The position numbers and the translations under genes were made by a program. Under the pieces are notes generated by a model. It saw nothing but the letters and a program-made list of their open reading frames with translations, had not been told where the DNA came from and made no database searches. Source: Protopterus annectens (taxonomy: Eukaryota; Chordata; Ceratodontiformes; Protopteridae). Taken from it: a stretch of 64,000 nucleotides of DNA. Location of the stretch: contig NC_056740.1 in the NCBI RefSeq assembly GCF_019279795.1, forward strand, positions 232,785,797 through 232,849,796, read 5' to 3'. Each line of letters opens with the position of its first letter. Position 1 is the first letter of the stretch. Positions 1 through 8,727 of the stretch are shown here, piece after piece.

Positions 1-102
1 ATTTGCTGCCTAAAAATATTTGTCCTGACTCAAATATATTTTGTAAGCCATGTCCTCAAGGCTGGATAAGATATAAAAATAACTATGATTATATAAATCA
101 GC

Positions 103-189
103 TAGAGCGCCTTCATGGAGACATGCGTGAATGGGCATCTTTGTTGAAGGTTAAAGTGCCAGGGCTGGCAACTCGCACGTAAAAATCAT
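103..189 (+). repeat. SINE, left piece (split by a LINE)
   Basis: This piece matches the middle of the SINE at 29842-30083: both contain GGAGACATGCGTGAATGGGC and then a GGCTGGYAACT..GCACGTAAAAATCA stretch. The SINE resumes at 897 after the intervening LINE. The tRNA-like head seen in the other copy is not recognisable to the left of 103, so this copy is either 5' truncated or decayed there. Confidence 0.7.
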
Positions 190-896
190 CATTTGACAAA
201 CCACGGCCAAAGTGGTTAGAAAACTTTTATATAGCCCACCTAATCATGAAGGAATTCACATCTAGATCAGGGAGGTCATCGCCTCTTTACTCATTCCTCA
301 TCAGGCCCATAATTGAGTACAATGCCCTTTGGGATGTACCTTACCAGACACCTGCAGCAACTGGAAAGACCCCAAAAGTACCTCACCAAGAGGATCAAAG
401 GGCTCAAACAGATGCCATATGCTGCCCGGTTAAAGAAACTCCAGCTCTACTCAGTGGCATACCGCCTATTCAGAGGCGATCTGTGCCTGACGATAAAGCC
501 ATGTCCAACCCGAATTAATGGACATGCTGCACCTCAGAAAATCCAATCCCATCGAGCTACGCCGAGAGACTTGAACCTCAGCACTGAAATAAATAGGACA
601 TGCTGGAGGGACAGATTCATAACCCAAAGGCTCCCTTCACTCTGGAATAAAATCCCAGTCCAGGTTAGGCAGAGTCCCTCACTGACTCTCTTCAAGAGGA
701 ATCTTGATGAGTGGATGGGAGATCGTAGGGTTTACCCTGGTATCACTTCTGTGTCACTGTTAGACAGAGGCACAGTATACTAACCTCGAAAAAGGGCATA
801 GCAAAATAAATTTAAAATGGGTGGCGAAAGCCAAGGACATTCTGGCTAGGCTTATAAATGCCCTAGGGCAGATAGCCTAGTATGAACCTATGAACC
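190..896 (+). mobile_element. CR1/L2-type LINE, 5'-truncated 3' end
   Basis: Only the C-terminal part of ORF2 and the 3' end are present. The reading frame from about 325 to 783 encodes the segment after the reverse transcriptase: GMYLTRHLQQLERPQKYLTK-like residues, then a conserved WRDRFI..QRLPSLWNKIPV block and LFKRNLDEWMGDRR near the end. Similar blocks occur in the copies at 10382-11485 and 38777-39397. Frames 246-518 and 313-783 overlap and the sense reading switches between them, so there are at least two frameshifts. The element ends in the family tail, two TATGAACC units at 881-896. The flanking AATCAT at 184-189 and 897-902 may be a short target-site duplication, although a similar string is native to the SINE. 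The piece is non-coding now. Confidence 0.85.
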
Positions 897-955
897 AATC
901 ATTAGCGGACCGGAGTTCCGCTGTGGCGATCCCTAACCGGGAAAAGCCAAAAGAC
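897..955 (+). repeat. SINE, right piece with CCGCTGTGGCGA tail
   Basis: The piece continues the SINE interrupted at 189: ATTAGCGGACCGGAGTTCCG, then CTGTGGCGATCCCTAACCGG, GAAAAGCCAAAAGACA and a short ACAAC repeat. It aligns with 30009-30075. The order of events is SINE first, LINE second. Confidence 0.75.
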
Positions 956-1490
956 ACAACAACAACATATAAAAAAAAGAAATAAGAATGTAGACCCTAG
1001 GGAATGTTGCTGAACTCTTTAGATGATATAGGATAGCATTATCTGTCATGAATATTTGAACTAATGTCTTACATCTTTTGGAAAAATGTCAGAATTACAG
1101 CTTGGATATCACACGATCAAATAACTTTTACACAGAGTATAATATGTGACATTCTAAAGTACTCTACATATCTGGCTCAGTGAATATATCAAGCAATAAA
1201 AAGCTTCAAAGGGTATAATCAGAAGCTAGTATATACCTACATTGTACAGTAATTTGGTTTAAACCTTCAGAATAATAAAGAGATTAAAACTGATGTGTCA
1301 TCAGTCTTTTCAGTTACAACAAACTAGCGGTTTTGCAGAACTCGTCCAAAAATACACAGAACCATTGAACAGAAACTCAACACCTACAACATGGGATCTA
1401 ATACAAAACTGATTATGCGAAAAAGTCGTTGTAGATATCAAAATATGTAAGGAGGATTTTCAACACTTATGAAAAAGGAGACAAGATGTC
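956..1490. other. Unassigned AT-rich DNA
   Basis: I see no gene, recognisable repeat or long open frame between the SINE tail and the Penelope-like insertion. Confidence 0.5.
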
Positions 1491-1502
1491 TAATTATAAC
1501 TC
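1491..1502. repeat. Target-site duplication, left copy (TAATTATAACTC)
   Basis: An identical 12-mer lies at 6963-6974, directly outside the inverted end fragment of the Penelope-like element. Confidence 0.75.
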
Positions 1503-2590
1503 TTCAAGAAAGTTCAAAAACTGATAAAAATCCAAACAACGAAGACAAACCACACTGGCAACTGCTTTTATAAGTTAGCGCTTTCGTTTACTGGCAAATT
1601 GCAAACTTCTTCAGATAAAACAACCATCTTAGTACATACCTTAAATAGTACAATATGTTCTGATGTCATAAAATACATAATTAATTAATTGCTTAAACAG
1701 CAAATTTTAAAGAGAACATACCCATATAAGACCACAATTTTAAATATTTACTACATTATATTAGCAAATATTATTAAGGAAGATAACATATTAAAATGAG
1801 ACATACAAATCAATGTATACATATATTAATAGTGTAGAACATAATAATGATAACTACCTACACAATGCTTTCAATTTCAACAAGCTTTTTATTGAAATCA
1901 TTTCATTCAGCCCCGGTGGTGAATTTGCATCAAGCCTAAGCTGCCATAGAATTTCTTTTTCTTCCAATTTAAGGCTAGATGGACCCCCCCCCCGTCCAGT
2001 GTCATGAACACAATAAATGATGACAAATTGAAAATTATGGCCAGGATTTTGTATAACATGTCTAGCCAAAGCATTACAAGAGTTCTGCTTATTAATGGCA
2101 TAAATATGTTCGCAAAAATGCGGTGTTTGAAACATCTATCAGTTTTGCCCACGTAAAATGATGTACATAGGGCACATATTCCTAAATAAATAACCCCTTT
2201 AGAGTTGCAGTTGAATTTGTTATTAATGTAAATCCTATGTTTCCAGATACAATAGAATTAACAGTCTTGATATATTTGCACCAGGAACAACATTCACACT
2301 TATACATTCCACAATGTGGTTTATAAATATATGTACTTCCTTGTTCCAGAATCTCCTTCAAATTCAAACCACGTCTGTAAATGAATTTTGGTTCCGGTGC
2401 AATAATTTTATTAATATCAACATCATTAAGTAAGAAAGACCAGTTTTTCTTAAGAATGTGTTTCAAGCTTCCCACATCCTGAAAGAAGGTGGTGATAAAA
2501 TTAGAAAGTAAACTTTCAGGCCCAGTTATTTCTTCCTCGCGGGTTATACTTAAAATGCTCAAATCAAACCCTGCATGTTGATCTATATTA
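1503..2590 (-). repeat. Penelope direct repeat (LTR-like), left copy
   Basis: This segment is repeated almost unchanged at 5642-6720. It covers the non-coding end of the element, the GIY-YIG region and the last part of the reverse-transcriptase frame. A poly-C run at about 1982-1991 recurs in the other copy at about 6117-6130. Confidence 0.85.
1577..1614 (-). ncRNA. Hammerhead-like ribozyme motif in Penelope end
   Basis: On the minus strand the sequence reads CTGAAGA, then AGTTT, a loop, AAAC, GAAA and GCGCT. This is the order of a hammerhead core (CUGANGA, stem II, GAAA, stem III). Hammerhead ribozymes are known from the LTR-like ends of Penelope-like elements. The call is an inference from motif order; I have not folded the sequence. 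A related copy is at 5715-5740. Confidence 0.45.
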
Positions 2591-4260
2591 GATTCTACCC
2601 TGGGATTTGATTTATTAATAGATAAAAAGGGGGAAAAATCACCATTATGCCTTTTCCTGGTGACTTCCTGTATCAGCTCATTCAATAAATTCACTGGGTA
2701 ATTTCTTTTACTAAACATCCCCTTCAAGATTTCACATTCTTCATGAAATTCAGAATCCAAACTAGTCATTCTGGATGCCAGTTGCCCCTTTACTATACCC
2801 CTCTTTTGATGGTAAGGGTGGCAACTCGAAAAATGAAGGAAGGAATTTGAATATGTTGATTTCCTAAATATTCTAGATTTTATATATTTAGAACACAAAT
2901 CCTTCCTCAAAGAGACATCCAGAAAAGAAATATTCTCATGACTGAATTCCCAAGTGAATCTTAGGAAGTTAGTCTTATTTCCAACAGATTCAATTAGAGA
3001 CCTAGCTGAAATTTTATCACCCCTCCATAGGATGAAAATATCATCCAAATATCTGGTATACCAGACTGCATTTTGAATGAAAACAGGGTCAGTGAATAAA
3101 AATTGGTTCTCCCAAAAGGCCATTACCACATTGGCAAAAGTAGCCCCACACGGCGAACCCATCGCCACTCCAGATTTCTGCAAATAAATCTTATTATTGA
3201 AAAGGAAATAATTATTTTTCAATACCACATCCAACAAGTATATGATATTCTCTATTTCCTGATAATCCATTTGTTTATGAATTAGGAAGTCTCTAACCCA
3301 ATCACATCTAGTGGCGTGGGGTATAGATGTATACAGATCACAGACGTCAATGGTTAGAAAGTTGTTACTACTATCAAAAGGTATCCTATTAATGGCTTTC
3401 AAAAAAGCCCATGAATCTTTGCAAACTTGATGTTCACTTTTCAAAACCCTTTGTAACCTAGTGTCAATAAACTTCGCACAGCCAAAAGTAATTGATTGAC
3501 GGCCGTCTATAATAGGTCGAAAGGGGGGTTTTTGAATGATTTTATGAATTTTAGGTAGTCCAAACATGCATGGAGTCAGAGGGAAAGAAATCTCTAAGTA
3601 TCTAAAGGTATCCATATCAATGCGACCATCAATAAATAAGTCTCTAATAAACCCAGATACTTTACGTATTGCCCCATTCATTTCATTCAAGGATACTTCT
3701 GAATAGGAATCACTCTCCAATAATTCACCCATGCTTCTTAGATAATCCTCCCTATTCATAAAAACCAAGCCCCCTCCCTTGTCTGGTTTCATTATTCTGA
3801 CATCAGTGAATTTCAAACTCTCCAGAGCATCCCTTTCCTCCATGGTTAAATTAACGTCCCTAGGTTTCAAAGGAGCTTCAGCTAAGTTCCTGATGTCATT
3901 TTCACAAACTTTCTCAAAAAAGGCAAGGGTGGGGTGCAATATAGGGTTAAATACACTTGCTATTCTCAAATCGGTGCAAGGATTGATGGTACACTGGTTA
4001 TTAAATAATGAATTCAAATTTAACTTCCTTGTAAAAATTTTTAAATCCACTAATGCCTTTTCTACCTTAAAATGGGTAGAAGGAACAAATGTTAAGCCTT
4101 TTGCTAGAACATCTATTAACCCTATATCAGGTATAAAGGAAGAATAATTAAAAATTTTAAAATCTCCTGTAGAGTTAAATAAAACAGAAGGCATGTTGTT
4201 AATTCCTGAAGGTAATTCAGGACTTAACGCTTCCTCCTGTTGTTCTTCCTCTTCTTCCAT
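2182..4260 (-). CDS. Penelope-like reverse transcriptase (fossil)
   Basis: This is a long open frame of 692 codons. It begins with an acidic MEEEEEQQEE head, followed by a PLE-type N-terminal region. The reverse-transcriptase motifs appear in order: RPIIDGRQS, a TIDVCDLYTSIPH block, the diagnostic GVAMGSPCGATFANVVMA block, and YLDDIFILW, which carries the catalytic Asp pair. The YKPHCGMYKCECCSWCKYI region near the end is the Cys-rich linker that normally precedes GIY-YIG. The endonuclease itself continues in the segment to the left (1850-2180), out of this frame. The start at 4260 overlaps the end of the upstream ORF by 37 bases. The enzyme would copy element RNA and prime at a nick; this copy is treated as a fossil. 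Confidence 0.85.
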   Translation of the reverse strand: MEEEEEQQEEALSPELPSGINNMPSVLFNSTGDFKIFNYSSFIPDIGLIDVLAKGLTFVPSTHFKVEKALVDLKIFTRKLNLNSLFNNQCTINPCTDLRIASVFNPILHPTLAFFEKVCENDIRNLAEAPLKPRDVNLTMEERDALESLKFTDVRIMKPDKGGGLVFMNREDYLRSMGELLESDSYSEVSLNEMNGAIRKVSGFIRDLFIDGRIDMDTFRYLEISFPLTPCMFGLPKIHKIIQKPPFRPIIDGRQSITFGCAKFIDTRLQRVLKSEHQVCKDSWAFLKAINRIPFDSSNNFLTIDVCDLYTSIPHATRCDWVRDFLIHKQMDYQEIENIIYLLDVVLKNNYFLFNNKIYLQKSGVAMGSPCGATFANVVMAFWENQFLFTDPVFIQNAVWYTRYLDDIFILWRGDKISARSLIESVGNKTNFLRFTWEFSHENISFLDVSLRKDLCSKYIKSRIFRKSTYSNSFLHFSSCHPYHQKRGIVKGQLASRMTSLDSEFHEECEILKGMFSKRNYPVNLLNELIQEVTRKRHNGDFSPFLSINKSNPRVESNIDQHAGFDLSILSITREEEITGPESLLSNFITTFFQDVGSLKHILKKNWSFLLNDVDINKIIAPEPKFIYRRGLNLKEILEQGSTYIYKPHCGMYKCECCSWCKYIKTVNSIVSGNIGFTLITNSTATLKGLFI

Positions 4261-5624
4261 TGTCCCTGTTTCCTGTTCTGATATTGTTGTCGGTTCTGAG
4301 TAGTCTTCGAGGATACCTGAAAATGCCCCTCCCCTTCAAAAAAGTCATCATCATCATTATGTTGATTATTAGATGATGGCTTTCTAGATTTACTGGCAAT
4401 ACGTTCACTTCTCCTAATGACTGGGGCAGAGTTATCATCTTGAGCTGAATTATTAATAGTGCCACCAGTTGCATTATCACAAAATGTGGCATTGCTCAAA
4501 TTAGTGTTAAATTTAGGCCTATTATTCCCCACTGGTGGTGGTGGTGGGTAAGGGGAACCCTTCTCATAAGCATCTTGGTCCCTTTTTAGTTTCTTTCTCT
4601 TATTTTCTTGTAACTTCCCCAAGATGTTTTCCATACTCGAAAATATTCTTAAATAGTCAAACCTATATCTAGGAAAATCAGAATCATTTCTTATAACACT
4701 ATCAAGTTCTGCAAGTTCTTTTTTTAAAAGTTCAATTTGTTCATTGTAATAAGTGATTAAACATTCAATATATTCAATACCATGCTTATCAAACATACAA
4801 GTTAACGCTTTGTAAAATGTAGAATTAATAACAACGCCCATGGGGTACTTCCATTGTCTAAGCCCCTTCGGTACATGCTTTCTTCTAGTACACTCAGCTA
4901 GATATTGAATTTCGATTTGCAATTTTTTATATTTAAATAATTTAACATCATAGAGCTTTAACATACTGGAAATATTCACAGCGTTATTGTCCAAAGCTGC
5001 TTGTGCATTTGATTCATTATTAAACATGTTGTTATGTACCTTAGTAAAGTTTTCAGGTTCTACAGCAAGGCGAGGTGAGTTACTACGAACCATATTGTCG
5101 CCATTAACGCTGCTAGCACCCATATTTAACCCTGTTGGATTAGTTCGTACAGGGTTCTCCGAGGTTTCAGCCGTCGCTCTATTATTATTTGCCTGACAAG
5201 GAAAAAGATTGGAAATAACGTTTCCTTGTGTCGTACAAGCCCCGTTACTCATAGCTCTCAATGGGGCATGGTTGCTGCAACCCGGCGGAAGTCCATCAGC
5301 TTGAATGCACTGTAAGCCAGGCTCGTCGCAACTTGATGAGCTAGCCTGTCAACACGCTGAGTCAAAAGTTCCAAAAGGGCTGTAAGTTTGCCCATGGCAG
5401 ATGCCTCACTAGAGGTTCCAGAGTTCGAGGTAGCCAAATTCACATCAGTCCCCAGGTTAATACTCAGTCCTGGATTAACCCTGCCTCCTCCATTAGGACT
5501 GATGGTTGTTTGCGTTTTCTCCATAGACTCACTGGTTGATGCAAAAACGTTAGTGGTAGATGGTGGCCCTAAGGCTGGAAAATCTTCAAATAACAGCTGC
5601 GAAGCAGTGCTGGATATGCCTTCC
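4224..5624 (-). CDS. Penelope-like ORF1, putative RNA-binding/coiled-coil protein (fossil)
   Basis: Two adjoining frames upstream of the reverse transcriptase appear to be ORF1. The first starts at MEGISSTASQ (about 5624) and is Ser/Thr/Asn-rich, with LLELLTQRVDRLAHQVATSL, which looks helical. The second runs to 4224 and has a predicted helical Lys/Glu-rich middle (LFKYKKLQIEIQYLAECTRR; YYNEQIELLKKELAEL), a Pro run, an Asp run and a strongly basic C-terminus (QWKKRKNNRRKR). The composition would suit a nucleic-acid-binding accessory protein. I do not recognise a named domain, and the function is inferred from position only. The element is treated as a fossil. Confidence 0.6.
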
Positions 5625-5641
5625 ATAAAACAAACAACTCC

Positions 5642-6720
5642 ACAAGAAAGTTCAAAAACTGATAAAAATCCAAACAACGAAGACAAACCACACTGGCAAC
5701 TGCTTTTATAAGTTAGCGCTTTAATTGTAAACTTCTTCAGATAAAACAACCATCTTAGTACATTCCTTAAATAGTATAATATGTTCTGATGTCATAAAAT
5801 ACATAATTAATTAATTGCTTAATTAAACAGCAAATTTTAAAGAGAACATACCCATATAAGACCACAATTTTAAATATTTACTACATTATATTAGCAAATA
5901 TTATTAATAAGGAAGATAACATATTAAAATGAGACATACAAATCAATGAATACATATATTAATAGTGTAGAACATAATAATGATAACTACCTACACAATG
6001 CTTTCAATTTCAACAAGCTTTTTATTGAAATCATTTCATTCAGCCCCGGTGGTGAATTTGCATCAAGCCTAAGCTGCCATAGAATTTTTTTTTTCTTCCA
6101 ATTTAAGGCTAGATGGACCCCCCCCCCCCGTCCAGTGTCATAAACACAATCAATGATGACAAATTGAAAATTATGACCAGGATTTTGTATAACATGTCTA
6201 GCCAAAGCATTACAAGAGTTCTGCTTATTAATGGCATAAATATGTTCGTGCACCCGGTGTTTGAAACATCTATCAGTTTTGCCCACGTAAAATGATGTAC
6301 ATAGGGCACATATTCCTAAATAAATAACCCCTTTAGAGTTGCAGTTGAATTTGTTATTAATGTAAATCCTATGTTTCCGTATTACAATAGAACTAACAGT
6401 CTTGATATATTTGCACCAGGAACAACATTCACACTTATACATTCCACAATGTGGTTTATAAATATATGTACTTCCTTGTTCCAGAATCTCCTTCAAATTC
6501 AAACCACGTCTGTAAGTGAATTTTGGTTCCGGTGCAATAATTTTATTAATATCAACATCATTAAGTAAGAAAGACCAGTTTTTCTTAAGAATGTGTTTCA
6601 AGCTTCCCACATCCTGAAAGAAGGTGGTGATAAAATTAGAAAGTAAACTTTCAGGCCCAGTTATTTCTTCCTCGCGGGTTATACTTAAAATGCTCAAATC
6701 AAACCCTGCATGTTGATCTA
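5642..6720 (-). repeat. Penelope direct repeat, partial second unit with GIY-YIG
   Basis: The segment duplicates 1503-2590. It keeps an open frame at 5987-6697 that runs from the end of the reverse-transcriptase region through the Cys-rich linker into a GIY-YIG nuclease (VIYLGICALCTSFYVGKTDR, then a KHRVHEHIYAINKQ region). A second hammerhead-like motif lies at 5715-5740. Confidence 0.85.
5987..6697 (-). CDS. Penelope RT C-terminus plus GIY-YIG endonuclease (fossil)
   Basis: The frame of 236 codons covers the C-terminal end of a Penelope-like polyprotein. It includes the linker with CGMYKCECCSWC and the GIY-YIG signature (GVIYLG..CTSFYVGKTDRCFKHR), followed by the conserved ARHVIQNPGHNFQF block. 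GIY-YIG enzymes nick target DNA for insertion of this family. It is a partial unit cut off at its 5' side by the inverted fragment that starts near 6721, so it cannot make a full polyprotein. Confidence 0.85.
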   Translation of the reverse strand: MSILSITREEEITGPESLLSNFITTFFQDVGSLKHILKKNWSFLLNDVDINKIIAPEPKFTYRRGLNLKEILEQGSTYIYKPHCGMYKCECCSWCKYIKTVSSIVIRKHRIYINNKFNCNSKGVIYLGICALCTSFYVGKTDRCFKHRVHEHIYAINKQNSCNALARHVIQNPGHNFQFVIIDCVYDTGRGGGVHLALNWKKKKILWQLRLDANSPPGLNEMISIKSLLKLKALCR

Positions 6721-6962
6721 TATGCTAATATAATGTAGTAAATATTTAAAATTGTGGTCTTATATGGGTATGTTCTCTTTAAAATTTGCTGTTTAATTAA
6801 GCAATTAATTAATTATGTATTTTATGACATCAGAACATATTGTACTATTTAAGGAATGTACTAAGATGGTTGTTTTATCTGAAGAAGTTTACAATTTACT
6901 TACAAAGCTAACTTATAAAAGCAGTTGCCAGTGTGGTTTGTCTTCGTTGTTTGGATTTTTAT
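6721..6962 (+). repeat. Inverted Penelope end fragment
   Basis: The sequence is the reverse complement of the element end near 5645-5900 and 1510-1755. It runs from AATATAATGTAGTAAATATT to GTGTGGTTTGTCTTCGTTGT. Together with 5642-5900 it could form a long hairpin around the partial unit. Confidence 0.85.
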
Positions 6963-6974
6963 TAATTATAACTC
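6963..6974. repeat. Target-site duplication, right copy (TAATTATAACTC)
   Basis: Identical to 1491-1502. Confidence 0.75.
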
Positions 6975-7229
6975 ATGTTAAATTTGATTTCTGAATTAGT
7001 AACTGTATTTAGAGCACAACCTAGAGCTGTTTACTGAATTTCCTGTTTGCACTTATTTTTAAAATTATTTTTTTTTCAAAACTTGCATTTTATCTGTCTT
7101 TGGCTTAGTACTCTTGTGTGGGGTCATTTACTGCACTGTTATAACTTGCTGATACTTGTTAACCTCTGCTATCTCTTTAAAAACAAAAAAACAAAAAAAT
7201 CTTGTTTTTTTCCCACTTTTCTGAGATTT
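6975..7229. other. Unassigned T-rich DNA
   Basis: Short T-rich stretch between the Penelope-like insertion and the LINE 5' region. No feature recognised. Confidence 0.4.
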
Positions 7230-7741
7230 AAAAAAGTTCAGTTACAGGCTTGCTGTTCTTGAACTGTTTGTAAGTTTCTGTGAGGCCATTTTTTGCTTGG
7301 GCTAAAGGAAAGTCTCTCTGTTGATCAGTGGCAGTGAAAAACATTGAGCAGCCTGCCTGCCCCTGTGGGAGTGGTTACTGACTTGAAACTGTAGTTTTAT
7401 TGGCCATTCTGGGTCAATTCCAAAACTCCTTCATCTTCCTCTCTTAAAACCCTCTTGCGTGGTTTTGCGCATTTTTGAGCATAGCGCAACAACGGGCAGC
7501 GCTGCCTAATTGGGTTTAAACTATTCCTGGCTCCACAAAGTCTGCTCTTCACTTTTTTCCCTTAGAACTGTTCTATCTCTCAATTTAAACACCATATACT
7601 CATTCTAAGGCCCTTCACTGGTCCAATTAAGTAATCCTACAAGTTAGCACTATTAAACCATAAGCACTACTTACTCTTATACTCTCGATTACCCTGTCCT
7701 CTATTGGTCCATCTTAAATTCAGTTTCCCTATTACTCTAGC

Positions 7742-8666
7742 ATGTCCAAAGGTCAGTCAATGGTTTCCTCTCCAGTCCAGCTGGTGAATCTGGGAATTTT
7801 GAGGCAATGTTACAACTGTCTCATGTACACGGACAACCCTCTCCTCCTCCAAACAGGTTCAAATATATGTGAGAGATGCAACTATTTAGCCAAACTGGAG
7901 GCTGAGCTCTCTCATCTCAAAACTGGTGTAACCAGTCAGGAGGAGAAGGTAACCTCACACAACACAATTCCAGTATCACATAGTCCCACCACATCAGCGA
8001 ACCAAACACATAAATACACAAAACATACTGGAGGCTCTAAATAAAAATCTACCTAAGCAACAGAGACCTCCAAAGCAGACATCCAAGCAAACGCTACCTC
8101 AAAACAAAACACACACAACACATAACCCACAAAGTCAGTGTGCCAAGCAGCCACAGCCCTTAAGGCTGAATAACACACCTGATACTCTTGTTATAGGTGA
8201 CTCTATTGTCAGACACACTGACGGCTGAATAAAGAGAAGGTCACAGTGAGCTGCCTGTCGGGTGCTAGGATCCGACACATAACGCAAGCACTCAGGTCAC
8301 TCCAAAGCAAATACAAATATGACTCAGTCATTGTACATGCTGGTGTGAATGACCTGACATACCTCCCTGGACTACATGAAAAGAGACATAGAGGAGCTCT
8401 CTGATCATGTAGCCCAGGCTGGTATGACCCTGACCTTGAGCAGCATCTTACCCTCACCTAGAATGATGCCACAGTACAAAGACAAAATGATCGATTTTAA
8501 CAATTGGCTAAAATTTTGGTGTCATTCAAAGGGGATCCAGTGTCTGTCAGCCTGGGATGACATGCTCGACAAGCCACGTTGCTTCGCTAGGGATGGCTTG
8601 CACCTGTCACCACTGGGCTTTCGGATACTGGCAAAGGCTCTTGCCACCCCCATAGTGCCTTTTTAG
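7742..8666 (+). pseudogene. LINE ORF1 (Cys motif plus SGNH esterase), frameshifted
   Basis: The frame starts MSKGQSMVSSPVQLVNLGIL and contains CYNC..CERC, a CxxC-x15-16-CxxC motif shared by the sister copies. That frame stops at 8044. The esterase half follows from about 8190: VIGDSIVRH (GDS nucleophile block), VSCLSGARIRHITQ, VIVHAGVND (Asn block), then 8376-8666 with LTLSSILPSPRMMPQYKDKM and DGLHLSPLGF (catalytic Asp/His block). The esterase blocks are spread over at least three frames, so frameshifts lie near 8220 and 8370. In CR1/L2 elements this protein coats the RNA; the role of the esterase is not settled. ORF1 ends 61 bases before ORF2 opens. Confidence 0.85.
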
Positions 8667-8727
8667 GCAAGGCTCAAAAGTCAAACCCACCGCCATAGAT
8701 AGCACAAGGAACAAGAAACTAAGGGTA

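Larger units (their letters stand above)
1503..6962 (-). mobile_element. Penelope-like element (GIY-YIG type), tandem plus inverted copy
   Basis: This is a Penelope-like retroelement read right to left. It has three parts. A full unit at 1503-5641 holds an ORF1, a reverse transcriptase and a GIY-YIG endonuclease. A partial second unit at 5642-6720 directly repeats 1503-2590. An inverted fragment at 6721-6962 is the reverse complement of the element's end (about 5645-5900). TAATTATAACTC at 1491-1502 and again at 6963-6974 looks like a 12-bp target-site duplication, so the whole compound structure probably entered as one insertion. Partial tandem and inverted ends are typical of the Penelope family. 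The copy is a fossil with a few breaks, but the two long open frames and the near-identical direct repeats suggest it is fairly young. Confidence 0.88.
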
